From Pedobacter boryungensis (GTDB lineage: Bacteria > Bacteroidota > Bacteroidia > Sphingobacteriales > Sphingobacteriaceae): a DNA stretch of 64,000 nt. The position numbers were made by a program, and so were the translations under genes. Below the pieces are notes generated by a model that was not told where the DNA came from, ran no database searches, and worked only from the letters and a program-made list of their open reading frames with translations. Shown in pieces: positions 1 to 8,670 of this stretch; position 1 is the first letter of the stretch; the number at the start of each line of letters is the position of its first letter. The stretch lies in contig NZ_JABMKV010000001.1 in the NCBI RefSeq assembly GCF_013204825.1, forward strand, positions 806,001 through 870,000. The letters run 5' to 3'.

Positions 1-2
1 GA

Positions 3-2804
3 AAACTGACAGGAAATAGAATGAATCCTCCTTTTGATATTCCTGAAGATAATAACCCAGTCGGATCGTATCGTAGAAAAATTAATATCCCAGAAAACTG
101 GAAAAATAGACAAGTGTTTATCAGCTTAGGCGCTGTAAAATCTGCATTCTTTATTTGGGTAAATGGTAAAAAGGTGGGCTATAGCGAAGATAGTAAGTTA
201 GCAGCAGAGTTTGATATTACAAAATATGTGAAGCCTGGCGAAAATACCATCGCATTGCAAGTTTACAGATGGAGTGATGGCAGTTATTTAGAATGTCAGG
301 ATATGTGGCGCATTTCTGGTATAGAACGTGACGTTTATCTCTATTCTACTCCTAAATTAGATATTCGTGATTTTAAAGCTGTTGGTACTTTAGATCAAAC
401 CTATACCAATGGTTTATTAAATGTTGAAGTAACCGTTGAGAACTATAAAATAGATCAACGCACTAACCACAGCAGACCTGATAGCTTTTATGTAGCCTTA
501 AATTTAGTTGATGCTAAGGGAGTTTCGGTTTGGAAAGATGCCACAGGACTTCAAAAAGTGTTGGGTAATTATAAAAACAACCTTTCTTTTAAAACACAAA
601 TCAGCAATGTGAAAAATTGGTCGGCAGAAGTGCCGTACCTATATACATTGTACATTACTTTAAAAGATAAAAACGAGCAAATAATTGAAGTTATTCCGCA
701 GCGTATTGGTTTCCGTTCGGTAGAGGTTAAAGGAAGTGATTTGCTAGTAAATGGAAAACGTATCTTTCTAAAAGGCGTTAATCGCCATGAGCATAATGCA
801 ACACAAGGACATACACTTACACATGAAGACATGAGAAAAGATATGGAGATGATGAAAAAGCTAAATGTAAATGCTGTTCGTCATTCGCATTATCCGCCAG
901 ATCCGTATTGGATGGAGCTTTGTGATGAATATGGTTTATATGTAATTGATGAAGCAAACATCGAATCGCATGGTCGTTACTATAGTCTAGAAACTTCTTT
1001 TGGTAATGATAAACAATGGCGTATTCCGCATTTAGAAAGAATTACCAGAATGTATGAACGCGATAAAAACCATACTTCCGTTATTACTTGGTCATTAGGA
1101 AATGAAGCTGGGAATGGTGTTAATTTTTACGAAGCCTATGAATGGTTAAAACAAAGAGATTTTCGTCCGGTGCAATACGAAAGAGCTGAGAATGATTTTA
1201 ACACAGATATGATTGTTCCTCAATACCCTGATCCAAATTGGTTGGTTAGATATTCGAAAGGAAAAAATGAAACGAGACCTTTAATTATGAGCGAATATGC
1301 GCACATTATGGGCAATAGCTTGGGTAACTTTAAAGAATACTGGGATGCAATTGAAAATAATCCAAAATTACAAGGTGGTTTTATTTGGGAATGGATAGAT
1401 CAAGGAATTGATACTGTAAAAAATGGAAAGCGAATTTTAGCTTATGGAGGAGATTTTCCTTTAGAAGGTCCAGTTAATGAAGATTTTAGTGATAACAACT
1501 TCTGCGTAAAAGGTGTAGTCACTGCGTATCGCGAATTAACACCAATGGCAATTGAGGCTAAAAAGGTATATCAATTTATCAAATCGAGTTATTTAGGAAA
1601 CAACCAAATCAGTGTAACCAACAGTTATTTCTTCCGCGACATTAATAATGTTCAATTAAACTGGGAAGTTTTAGAAGATGGTAAAGTAGTTCAGAGCGGA
1701 ATAGTGGCAACTTTAAATATCAATCCCCGACAAACATCAACTTTTACTTTGCCAATAAAAAACAGTTACAAAGCTGGAAAAGAGTATTTCTTAAATCTCC
1801 ATTATGTGCTAAAAACACCTGAACCTTTTTTAGAGAAGGGCTATGACATTTCTTATGAACAGCTTGCCTTAAATGGAACATCAAAAGGTATTGAAGTAAA
1901 AACTAACAAAGCAGATCATCCTGTTAAGTTGACTAAAACTACTGATAAAGCTATTTTTACTGGTAAAAATTTTCAAGCAACATTTGATTTAAAAAACGGG
2001 AAACTAACAAGCTATCTACTAGACGGAAAAGAAACTTTAGTTGCTGGTCCGCAGCCAGGCTTTTACCGTGCTCCAACAGATAACGATATTGGTGCAGGTT
2101 TAAACAGATCTTTGCGTATGTGGCGAAATGTATATGATGAGAGCAAAAGCATTATTAAAGCAGAAGCAATGAGTATAAACAACTTGCCTTATGGAGGAGT
2201 TGTAGAAATCACTTCTAGTTTACTAAAAGGAGATGCAACCACAAAACAAATCTTTTATATTTATCAAGATGGTACGATAAAAGTGAATAATGAGTTTAAA
2301 GCCGTTGCAGGTAAATACAAAACTTTAATGCGTATTGGTAACGATTTACAATTGAATTCGGCTTACAATACTATCCAATGGTATGGTCGTGGACCAGGTG
2401 AGAATTATGTAGATAGAAAAACAGCATCTTTAATTGGTACTTATCAATCAACAGTAGATAAGCAATATTTTCCATATGCTCGTCCGCAAGAAAGCGGGAA
2501 TAAAACCGATGTACGTTGGGTAACTTTTACTAACAAACAGGGTAAAGGTTTACGTTTTGAATATGCAGATAGCTTATTAAGTTTTAATGCCTTGCCTTAT
2601 TCGGTTGAGGATTTAGATCCAGAAGTGGAGAAAAAGCAATATCATTCTGGCGAATTGGTAAAGCGTAATCAGATTTATGTACACATGGATATGGAACAAT
2701 TGGGCATACAAGGGATAGATAGCTGGGGTTCGATGCCTTTGACACAATACCAAATTCCTTACAAAGACCAACAGTATAGTTATTGGATTAAACCAATTAA
2801 GTAA
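3..2804 (+). CDS. Beta-galactosidase, GH2 family (5' end outside window)
   Basis: Hydrolyses terminal beta-galactosides, probably in the periplasm. The frame is open to the window edge: six codons precede the first ATG at 21, so the true start, with any signal peptide, lies upstream. Counting from that ATG, the order is a sugar-binding jelly roll (to about 125), an Ig-like domain, the TIM barrel (about 245-530), and a C-terminal DUF4981 plus beta-gal small-chain region. The acid/base Glu lies in SLGNEAGNG (E362) and the nucleophile in IMSEYAH (E425). The long LacZ-type tail argues for galactosidase over glucuronidase. A sulfatase follows 20 bases downstream on the same strand, as expected in a polysaccharide utilization operon. 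Confidence 0.93.
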   Translation, partial: KLTGNRMNPPFDIPEDNNPVGSYRRKINIPENWKNRQVFISLGAVKSAFFIWVNGKKVGYSEDSKLAAEFDITKYVKPGENTIALQVYRWSDGSYLECQDMWRISGIERDVYLYSTPKLDIRDFKAVGTLDQTYTNGLLNVEVTVENYKIDQRTNHSRPDSFYVALNLVDAKGVSVWKDATGLQKVLGNYKNNLSFKTQISNVKNWSAEVPYLYTLYITLKDKNEQIIEVIPQRIGFRSVEVKGSDLLVNGKRIFLKGVNRHEHNATQGHTLTHEDMRKDMEMMKKLNVNAVRHSHYPPDPYWMELCDEYGLYVIDEANIESHGRYYSLETSFGNDKQWRIPHLERITRMYERDKNHTSVITWSLGNEAGNGVNFYEAYEWLKQRDFRPVQYERAENDFNTDMIVPQYPDPNWLVRYSKGKNETRPLIMSEYAHIMGNSLGNFKEYWDAIENNPKLQGGFIWEWIDQGIDTVKNGKRILAYGGDFPLEGPVNEDFSDNNFCVKGVVTAYRELTPMAIEAKKVYQFIKSSYLGNNQISVTNSYFFRDINNVQLNWEVLEDGKVVQSGIVATLNINPRQTSTFTLPIKNSYKAGKEYFLNLHYVLKTPEPFLEKGYDISYEQLALNGTSKGIEVKTNKADHPVKLTKTTDKAIFTGKNFQATFDLKNGKLTSYLLDGKETLVAGPQPGFYRAPTDNDIGAGLNRSLRMWRNVYDESKSIIKAEAMSINNLPYGGVVEITSSLLKGDATTKQIFYIYQDGTIKVNNEFKAVAGKYKTLMRIGNDLQLNSAYNTIQWYGRGPGENYVDRKTASLIGTYQSTVDKQYFPYARPQESGNKTDVRWVTFTNKQGKGLRFEYADSLLSFNALPYSVEDLDPEVEKKQYHSGELVKRNQIYVHMDMEQLGIQGIDSWGSMPLTQYQIPYKDQQYSYWIKPIK

Positions 2805-2824
2805 ATTGTTAATTGAGTACTGAT

Positions 2825-4222
2825 ATGAAAAAATACATATTGACTTGTTTTTTGATTGCGCTAACGGTTGGATTAAAAGCTCAACAAAAACCAAATGTGA
2901 TATTCATTTTAGCAGATGATATGGGGTATGGCGATTTAGGGATTTATGGTCAAAAGCTTATAGAAACGCCAAATATTGATCAGTTGGCTAAAAGTGGAAT
3001 GCGCTTTACTCAATTTTATGCTGGAACTTCTGTTTGTGCACCTTCGAGAGCATCTTTAATGACAGGCTTGCACACTGGACATACACCAATTAGAGGTAAT
3101 TATGAGATTGAGCCAGAAGGACAATTGCCTTTACCTGATTCAACTTTTACGATGCCAGAAATGTTTAAAACCACTGGTTATAAAACAGGTGTCTTTGGTA
3201 AATGGGGTTTGGGATATCCAGGTTCTGAAGGAGATCCAGTTAAGCAAGGAGTAGATCAGTTCTACGGTTACAATTGTCAACGACAATCTCATAACTTCTT
3301 TCCAGATCATTTATGGGATAACTTAACTAGGGTAAATCTGTCAAACACTTTATCCAACTTAGAAGTCTATGCCCCAGAGCTAATCCAAAAACAGGCCATT
3401 ACTTTTATGGAAAATAATAAGTCTAAACCATTTTTTATGTATTTAGCTTATACTTTACCTCATGCAGCCTTGCAACTTCCAGTAGGTGATCAAACATTTG
3501 AATACTATAAAAAGAAATTCAATGAGCAGCCCAAAAACATTAAAATGGATTGGAATGGAGAGAATTATCAGCCACAAGCATATCCAAATGCTGCTTATGC
3601 TGCAATGGTTACCAAACTAGATAATTATGTAGGTGAGGTAGTACAACAGTTAAAAAAGTTGGGTTTATATAAAAATACATTGATCGTTTTTACAAGTGAT
3701 AATGGCCCGCATAAGGAAGGAGGAAATGACCCAGATTTCTTTAACAGTAGTGGGGGTTTTAAAGGAATTAAAAGGAAATTGACAGAAGGTGGAATTAGAG
3801 AGCCACTTATTGTAAGTTGGCCGGGCAAAATTAAACCTCAAATATCAGATCATATTGGAGCCTTTTGGGATTTCATGCCAACCTTTATGGAGCTTACTGG
3901 TGCACAAAAATTAAAAACTACAGATGGTATTTCAATTTTACCAACCTTGTTAAATAAAGGAAAGCAAAATCAACATGAATTTTTATACTGGGAGTTTCAT
4001 GAAGATGGGGGAAGACAAGCAGCAAGAATGGGTAAATGGAAAGCGATAAAAGAAAATGTGAAGAAGAATCCAAATACTCCAATTGCACTATACAATTTAA
4101 CTGCAGACCCAAAAGAGACTACTGATGTTGCTGGTAAATATCCTGACATCGTTAAAAAAATGAAAGCAATTTTAGTAAGCTCACATATAGAGCATAAGAA
4201 TTTCCCTTTTACAACGAAGTAA
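2825..4222 (+). CDS. Secreted sulfatase (arylsulfatase A-like, S1 family)
   Basis: Removes sulfate esters, most likely from a glycan, in the periplasm. An N-terminal signal peptide ends near KAQQ. The metal-binding LADDMGYGD lies at residues 29-37, and the sulfatase signature CAPSR has the cysteine (C71) that must become formylglycine. Other conserved parts include VFGKWGLG and TSDNGPH. I chose ATG 2825 over an in-frame TTG at 2813 because it starts a normal signal peptide. It lies 20 bases after the GH2 gene, so the two are probably co-transcribed. A formylglycine-generating enzyme at 27973 could activate it. The substrate cannot be read from the sequence. Confidence 0.93.
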   Translation: MKKYILTCFLIALTVGLKAQQKPNVIFILADDMGYGDLGIYGQKLIETPNIDQLAKSGMRFTQFYAGTSVCAPSRASLMTGLHTGHTPIRGNYEIEPEGQLPLPDSTFTMPEMFKTTGYKTGVFGKWGLGYPGSEGDPVKQGVDQFYGYNCQRQSHNFFPDHLWDNLTRVNLSNTLSNLEVYAPELIQKQAITFMENNKSKPFFMYLAYTLPHAALQLPVGDQTFEYYKKKFNEQPKNIKMDWNGENYQPQAYPNAAYAAMVTKLDNYVGEVVQQLKKLGLYKNTLIVFTSDNGPHKEGGNDPDFFNSSGGFKGIKRKLTEGGIREPLIVSWPGKIKPQISDHIGAFWDFMPTFMELTGAQKLKTTDGISILPTLLNKGKQNQHEFLYWEFHEDGGRQAARMGKWKAIKENVKKNPNTPIALYNLTADPKETTDVAGKYPDIVKKMKAILVSSHIEHKNFPFTTK

Positions 4223-4255
4223 AACTACATAAGATCAATTCTTAGCTATTTTGAG

Positions 4256-4570
4256 CTTTTGTTAATGAACATTGGACTTTTGTTGATGAACAATGAAGCA
4301 TTGTTGGTAAGCATTACGCCATTGCTGGTAAGCATTAATTTATTGTTGGTAAGCATTAAGCCGGTGCTGATAAGCATTACGCCATTGTTGGTAAGCATTA
4401 AGCCGGTGCTGATAAGCATTAAGCTGGTGCTGGTAAGCATTAAGCTGGTGCTGGTAAGCATTAAGTTATTGTTGGCAAGCATTACGCCATTGCTGGCAAG
4501 CATTAAGCTATTGTTTATAAGCATTGCACTATTGCTGATAAGCATCACATCATTGTAGATAAACAATGAT
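4256..4570 (+). repeat. Array of about 15 imperfect 21-bp tandem repeats
   Basis: About fifteen head-to-tail 21-bp units with core TTGNTGGTAAGCATTA follow each other without spacers; the outer units are more diverged. Because 21 is a multiple of three and the unit has no stop, both strands look open: the plus strand reads LLVSIKP-like heptads and the minus strand MLTSTSL-like heptads. Neither reading has a signal peptide, a domain or a convincing start, so I treat this as a non-coding minisatellite between the sulfatase and the GNAT gene. Confidence 0.85.
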
Positions 4571-4677
4571 CCATTGTCGCTGAAAAACATGGTAATTTCT
4601 AGCATAAATCATTCAAAGTAATAAAAAAATAGGGTTTAAATCATCTTTTTGATCTGTTTTTGTACATTTACCGCTAT

Positions 4678-5187
4678 ATGATAATTAGAGAAGCAACTAT
4701 AAAAGACATACCAGAAGTAATGCAGGTGGTAAAAGCGGTTGTTCCCTTAATGATTGCATCAGGTAACCTACAATGGGATAATGCCTATCCAAATGAGGCT
4801 GTTTTTGAAAAGGATATTAGTTTTCATCAACTATGGGTAGCTGAAATTGATGGGTCTATTGCAGGTATTGCCGCGATCACTACAGACCAAGAACTTGAAT
4901 ATGCACAAGTAGGTTGGGATATTAATGAAACTGCAATCGTGACACATCGATTGGCAGTAAATCCTCAATTTCAAGGAAAAGGAGTTGCAGTTGCCTTATT
5001 GCAACAAGCAGAAAAAAATGCAATTGCTCGTCAAATTCCAATATTACGTATAGATACCAATACGAAAAATGAAGCCACACAAAAGTTATTTCCAAAATTA
5101 GGCTATATTTTTGCTGGTGAAGTAGGACTTAGCTTTAGACCAGGTTTAAGATTTTATTGTTATGAAAAGAGGTTGAGTTTTAAATAA
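4678..5187 (+). CDS. GNAT family N-acetyltransferase
   Basis: Transfers an acetyl group from acetyl-CoA to an unknown amine. The protein has 169 residues. It starts IIREATIKDIPEVM, the usual first strand and helix of the fold. Motif A is THRLAVNPQFQGKGVAVALL, with the acetyl-CoA-binding Q-x-x-G-x-G/A loop, and NEATQKLFPKLGY is the C-terminal part of the fold. The in-frame TTG at 4660 only adds six residues before the conserved start, so ATG 4678 is preferred. It may share a transcript with the small membrane protein and the OsmC gene downstream. The substrate cannot be inferred. Confidence 0.88.
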   Translation: MIIREATIKDIPEVMQVVKAVVPLMIASGNLQWDNAYPNEAVFEKDISFHQLWVAEIDGSIAGIAAITTDQELEYAQVGWDINETAIVTHRLAVNPQFQGKGVAVALLQQAEKNAIARQIPILRIDTNTKNEATQKLFPKLGYIFAGEVGLSFRPGLRFYCYEKRLSFK

Positions 5188-5268
5188 AATAACCATCTTT
5201 CATTTTCGATAAATTAACTGCGTTCTGGCTACAAATAATTAATTAACTTTAAAGAAAAATTATAAATC

Positions 5269-5397
5269 ATGGGACCACAATCAACAGAAGGAACTATATT
5301 GCTAATTACCTTGGCAGCAGTTTGCGTAATCATTTTTGCTACAACATTTTACCTTACGTTTATCAGAAAAGCGGATACAAGAGATAACGCACATTAA
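5269..5397 (+). CDS. Small single-pass membrane protein (42 aa)
   Basis: A 42-codon ORF starting MGPQSTEGTILLITL. Residues about 9-31 form one hydrophobic helix, followed by a basic, polar tail FIRKADTRDNAH, so it is probably a small inner-membrane protein with the tail in the cytoplasm. The stop lies 9 bases before the OsmC gene start, on the same strand, which supports co-transcription. I do not recognise a family. Support comes from the clean helix-plus-tail layout and the position. A chance ORF of this size cannot be excluded. Confidence 0.6.
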   Translation: MGPQSTEGTILLITLAAVCVIIFATTFYLTFIRKADTRDNAH

Positions 5398-5406
5398 TAT
5401 TTCAAT

Positions 5407-5796
5407 ATGATAGCCATAAAAGCAAGTATTGGAACCGAGCCTTACAAAATAGAAATTAAATCGCCCACGGGTAATGTAGTTATTGCTGATGAACCTCTTG
5501 AAAAAGGAGGGCAAGACAAAGGTTTTTCCCCTAAAGAATTGTTAGCATCATCATTAGGAGCATGTACTTGTGCAACTGTGCGTATGTACGCAGAGCGGAA
5601 AACATGGGAGATAGAAAAGATAAATGTAAACGTAGAACTTGTTGAAGAAGAAGGACAAACGAAATTTATTCGACAAATAGAATTGGTTGGCGATTTGGAT
5701 GATGCACAAAGAACGCGATTATTAAACGTTGCAAATGCTTGTCCGATTCACAAAATACTCACACATACTATTGTTGTTGATACAGTTTTGATCTAG
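5407..5796 (+). CDS. OsmC/Ohr family protein
   Basis: The OsmC family holds thiol peroxidases acting on organic hydroperoxides. The 129-residue protein has the typical swapped-dimer fold: an N-terminal strand pair, the helix FSPKELLASSLGACTCATVRM with C53 and C55, and a second conserved cysteine in ANACPIHKIL (C112). The spacing fits the reactive Cys pair of the YhfA-like branch of OsmC proteins. The gene begins 9 bases after the 42-residue membrane protein. No regulator of the OhrR type is visible nearby, so the stress signal is unknown. Confidence 0.9.
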   Translation: MIAIKASIGTEPYKIEIKSPTGNVVIADEPLEKGGQDKGFSPKELLASSLGACTCATVRMYAERKTWEIEKINVNVELVEEEGQTKFIRQIELVGDLDDAQRTRLLNVANACPIHKILTHTIVVDTVLI

Positions 5797-5835
5797 GTTT
5801 TTTATCACATAGGTACATAGTTTTAATAACTCCTA

Positions 5836-6042
5836 TTGTCATCCTGAGCTTGTCTAAGGATATCACAAACAAGTCTTCGACAAGCTCAGACTGACATGTC
5901 ATGACAACTATGTTCCCTATGTTTCTATGTGGTTTACTACTTGTCATCCTGAGCTTGTCGAAGGATATCACAAACAAGTCTTCGACAAGCTCAGACTGAC
6001 ATGTCATGAAAACAACTATGTTCCCTATGTTTCTATGTGGCT
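5836..6042 (+). repeat. Tandem pair of ~105-bp REP-like units with inverted repeats
   Basis: Two direct copies start at 5836 and 5941. Each holds the inverted pair CTGAGCTTGTCGAAG / CTTCGACAAGCTCAG around GATATCACAAACAAGT (one arm of copy 1 has a mismatch), then a tail ending CCCTATGTTTCTATGTGG. Related half-copies lie at 49389-49412 (stem part) and 6120-6150 (tail part). The elements sit between OsmC and the alcohol dehydrogenase and look like non-coding palindromic repeats rather than an insertion sequence. Confidence 0.85.
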
Positions 6043-6095
6043 CAAACACATTGGCAAATAGTTTTAATCTATCGAATAAGCTAAAGGATAATTTT

Positions 6096-6150
6096 ACCAC
6101 ATAGACACATAGTTTTAGTTATAACTATGTTCCCTATGTTTCTATGTGGT
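6096..6150 (+). repeat. Inverted repeat of the ACCACATAGA type
   Basis: The arms ACCACATAGA (6096-6105) and TCTATGTGGT (6141-6150) are perfect complements around a loop that repeats the CTATG tails of the neighbouring ~105-bp units. A similar element lies at 48641-48708 after the aldehyde oxidoreductase genes, so this is a dispersed family. It could form a hairpin in RNA, but there is no T-run to make it a terminator. Confidence 0.75.
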
Positions 6151-6252
6151 TCAATAGGATCAAACTAATTGTAATCATTTAGTAAAAGTGCTGTCAACTC
6201 TATTTCCAATCATATCATTAACCTATTTTCGTATACACTAAAACTAAAATAT

Positions 6253-7290
6253 ATGATTCAATCAAAAGGATATGCAGCGCAAACCGCTGAAACAGATTTA
6301 GCTCCATGGAATTTCGAACGTAGAGAGGTAGGACCTCACGATGTTCAAATAGAAATTTTATACTGCGGAGTGTGCCATAGCGATCTTCATCAAATTAAAA
6401 ACGATTGGTTTCCAGGGATTTTTCCAATGGTGCCAGGTCATGAGATTGTAGGCAAAATAGTTAAAGTTGGCGATCACGTTAAAAACTTCAAAGTAGATGA
6501 ATTAGCAGGGGTAGGCTGTATGGTAGATTCATGCCAAGTATGTGAAAACTGTGAAGCAGATTTAGAGCAATATTGCCTAGAAGGAAATACCCAAACTTAT
6601 AACAATAAAGGTAGAGATGGTGTACCAACATATGGTGGTTATTCTAATAACATCGTTGTTCGTGAAGAATTTGTATTGCACATTTCAGACAAATTACCAT
6701 TAGCTGCAACTGCTCCTTTATTATGTGCGGGTATTACCACTTATTCGCCATTAAGACATTGGAAAGTAGGTAAGAGGCATAAGTTAGCCGTATTAGGTTT
6801 AGGTGGTTTAGGTCACATGGCAGTTAAATTCGGCGTAGCATTTGGTGCAGAAGTAACTGTTTTAAGTACTTCACCAAATAAAGAAGAGGCTGCAAAAGCA
6901 TTAGGTGCACACAATTTTGTAGTTACAACAGATCCTGCACAACTAAAAGCAGTGAAAGGTTCGTTCGATTTCATTTTAGATACTGTTTCAGCAGATCATG
7001 ATATGAATATGTATCTTTCCTTATTAAGAACAAATGGAACACATATCGTAGTAGGTGTTCCAGCACCATATGCAATTCACCCGTTTTCACTTATTGGTGG
7101 TAGAAAAAGCTTAGCAGGTTCTGGCATTGGTGGAATTAAAGAAACTCAAGAAATGCTTGACTTCTGTGCTGAACACAATATTGTATCAGATATTGAATTA
7201 ATCGATATTAAAGATATCACAGCTTCTTACGAAAGAATGATTAAAGGCGATGTTCGTTATAGATTTGTAATCGACATTAAAACACTTTAA
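6253..7290 (+). CDS. Zinc-dependent NAD(P) alcohol dehydrogenase (YahK/CAD-like)
   Basis: Reduces aldehydes to alcohols, or the reverse, in the cytoplasm. This 345-residue medium-chain dehydrogenase has catalytic zinc ligands in YCGVCHSD (C38) and PGHE (H63, E64), four structural-zinc cysteines C93, C96, C99 and C107, and the nucleotide loop GLGGLGH. The HSDLHQIKNDW pattern places it with the cinnamyl-alcohol-dehydrogenase/YahK branch, which prefers NADPH; that preference is family knowledge, not visible here. It stands alone on the plus strand after the REP-like repeats and ends before a bidirectional terminator shared with the kinase operon. Confidence 0.93.
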   Translation: MIQSKGYAAQTAETDLAPWNFERREVGPHDVQIEILYCGVCHSDLHQIKNDWFPGIFPMVPGHEIVGKIVKVGDHVKNFKVDELAGVGCMVDSCQVCENCEADLEQYCLEGNTQTYNNKGRDGVPTYGGYSNNIVVREEFVLHISDKLPLAATAPLLCAGITTYSPLRHWKVGKRHKLAVLGLGGLGHMAVKFGVAFGAEVTVLSTSPNKEEAAKALGAHNFVVTTDPAQLKAVKGSFDFILDTVSADHDMNMYLSLLRTNGTHIVVGVPAPYAIHPFSLIGGRKSLAGSGIGGIKETQEMLDFCAEHNIVSDIELIDIKDITASYERMIKGDVRYRFVIDIKTL

Positions 7291-7305
7291 GATATTTTAA
7301 TAATT

Positions 7306-7342
7306 AAAAAGCCACAGTTCAAATAAACTGTGGCTTTTTTTT
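7306..7342. terminator. Bidirectional intrinsic terminator
   Basis: The stem GCCACAGTT / AACTGTGGC (7311-7319, 7326-7334) is flanked by A5 on the left and T8 on the right. It serves both the alcohol dehydrogenase (plus) and the histidine kinase operon (minus), whose genes converge here. Confidence 0.88.
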
Positions 7343-7353
7343 GGGGATTAAGT

Positions 7354-8670
7354 TTAGTAAGGAAATACTACCCTAAAGGTTGTTCCTTTATTCATTTCAG
7401 ACTCAACATTAATTTCTAATTGATGGTAAATGGCTATTGATTTTACAATAGCTAGTCCTAAACCATGACCCGTAGTTTCTGTAGCATTTGTTCTGCTAAA
7501 ACGATCAAAAACGAATGGGATTTGATCTTTCGCTATGCCTATGCCAGTATCTCTTATTTCAATTTCGTAGCATTTGTTTTCCAGTTCTTTATCGGAAATG
7601 AAAATGCTTCCGTTAGGTACATTAAACTTTATAGCATTATTAATTAAGTTATAGAAAAGCTGAAAAAGTAAATCGTAATTCACATTTTTTAGCATAGCTG
7701 ATGAAGAAATATTTATTTCAATGCTTATGTTTTGTGTACGCAGCCTATGACCAATTTCTTCAACAATCTCTTGTATTAATTGTAATGGTTTTACGGTGTT
7801 ATTTTTAATGAACTGTTCATTTTCAATTCTTGATATCAATAACAAAGAACTAGAAATTTTTTTAAGCCGATCAAGCGTTTTCATCATTCCCATAATCCTA
7901 AAGGTTACCTCTTCACTCATGGGTTCGTCGGCCATTAAGTTTTCCATTTTACTCTGGAGAATGCTTATGGGTGTCATTAGCTCATGAGATGCATTTGCTG
8001 TAAATTCCTTTTCTTTTACAAAAGCTTCATTAACCTTATTCATTAAAGAAATCAATGATTCATCTAAATAATTAAAATCGGTAGTGCTCGTTTTTACTTT
8101 CTCTAGTTGTTTACGAAAGGGAAATTTACGGTGAAGTAGTTTTGTACTAATGATCTTTGCAAGTGGTTTAATCAATATCCGTGTAAATACTAAATCAATA
8201 ACCACGGTTAAAGCAATTAATGCTATTAAAATATATAATGCAAAACGTTGAAGGGGCTTATTGTACTGGTTGATACTTGAAGTTGCTTTGCCAATTTCTA
8301 ATAAGTACGGACGATTTCCATTTATAAAAGTATAGCTTAAAATTCTGTAGTTAAGGGTATCGTTATCTGCAAATACACGTTGAGCATTTTTAATGGTATC
8401 TATATGATTATAGAATTGGGATTGCTCTATAGAAATATATTCTTCCTTGAGCATTGTATAACTTCCAAAATTCTTTTCTCCCTGTAGGTAATAATCTACT
8501 CCATTTTTTTCTACATTTTTAATTACTTTCTTCTGCTGTTCACGTAATGAATAGTTTGTGTATTCGGAAGCAATCTTTTGTACTAAAAAAGGTAAACACA
8601 GTACGAACAAGAGAACTACGGCAAATTTTGATCCTGTAATAAATAGAATTAGTTTGGTAGATAATTTCAT
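7354..8670 (-). CDS. Membrane sensor histidine kinase
   Basis: Senses an unknown signal and phosphorylates the response regulator encoded just upstream. Residues 8-30 and about 143-163 are membrane helices around a periplasmic sensor of about 110 residues with no recognised domain. The H-box is ASHELMTPIS (H229), the N-box FYNLINNAIKFN and the G-boxes DTGIGI and GHGLGLAIVKS, so it is a complete HisKA/HATPase kinase of 438 residues. Its start overlaps the response regulator stop by 4 bases (ATGA), showing translational coupling. It is the last gene of a four-gene operon with an outer-membrane protein and a basic secreted protein. Confidence 0.94.
   Translation of the reverse strand: MKLSTKLILFITGSKFAVVLLFVLCLPFLVQKIASEYTNYSLREQQKKVIKNVEKNGVDYYLQGEKNFGSYTMLKEEYISIEQSQFYNHIDTIKNAQRVFADNDTLNYRILSYTFINGNRPYLLEIGKATSSINQYNKPLQRFALYILIALIALTVVIDLVFTRILIKPLAKIISTKLLHRKFPFRKQLEKVKTSTTDFNYLDESLISLMNKVNEAFVKEKEFTANASHELMTPISILQSKMENLMADEPMSEEVTFRIMGMMKTLDRLKKISSSLLLISRIENEQFIKNNTVKPLQLIQEIVEEIGHRLRTQNISIEINISSSAMLKNVNYDLLFQLFYNLINNAIKFNVPNGSIFISDKELENKCYEIEIRDTGIGIAKDQIPFVFDRFSRTNATETTGHGLGLAIVKSIAIYHQLEINVESEMNKGTTFRVVFPY

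Noticed and set aside
4256..4570. Possible CRISPR array
   Set aside because: Units are contiguous, with no unique spacers between them, and no cas genes are nearby.
4246..4605. ORFs of 99 and 119 codons on opposite strands in the 21-bp array
   Set aside because: Both are open only because the stop-free repeat unit is a multiple of three. There is no signal peptide, domain or plausible start.
5768..6100. 110-codon minus-strand ORF
   Set aside because: It is made of the duplicated palindromic repeat; the same peptide phrases recur twice because the DNA does.
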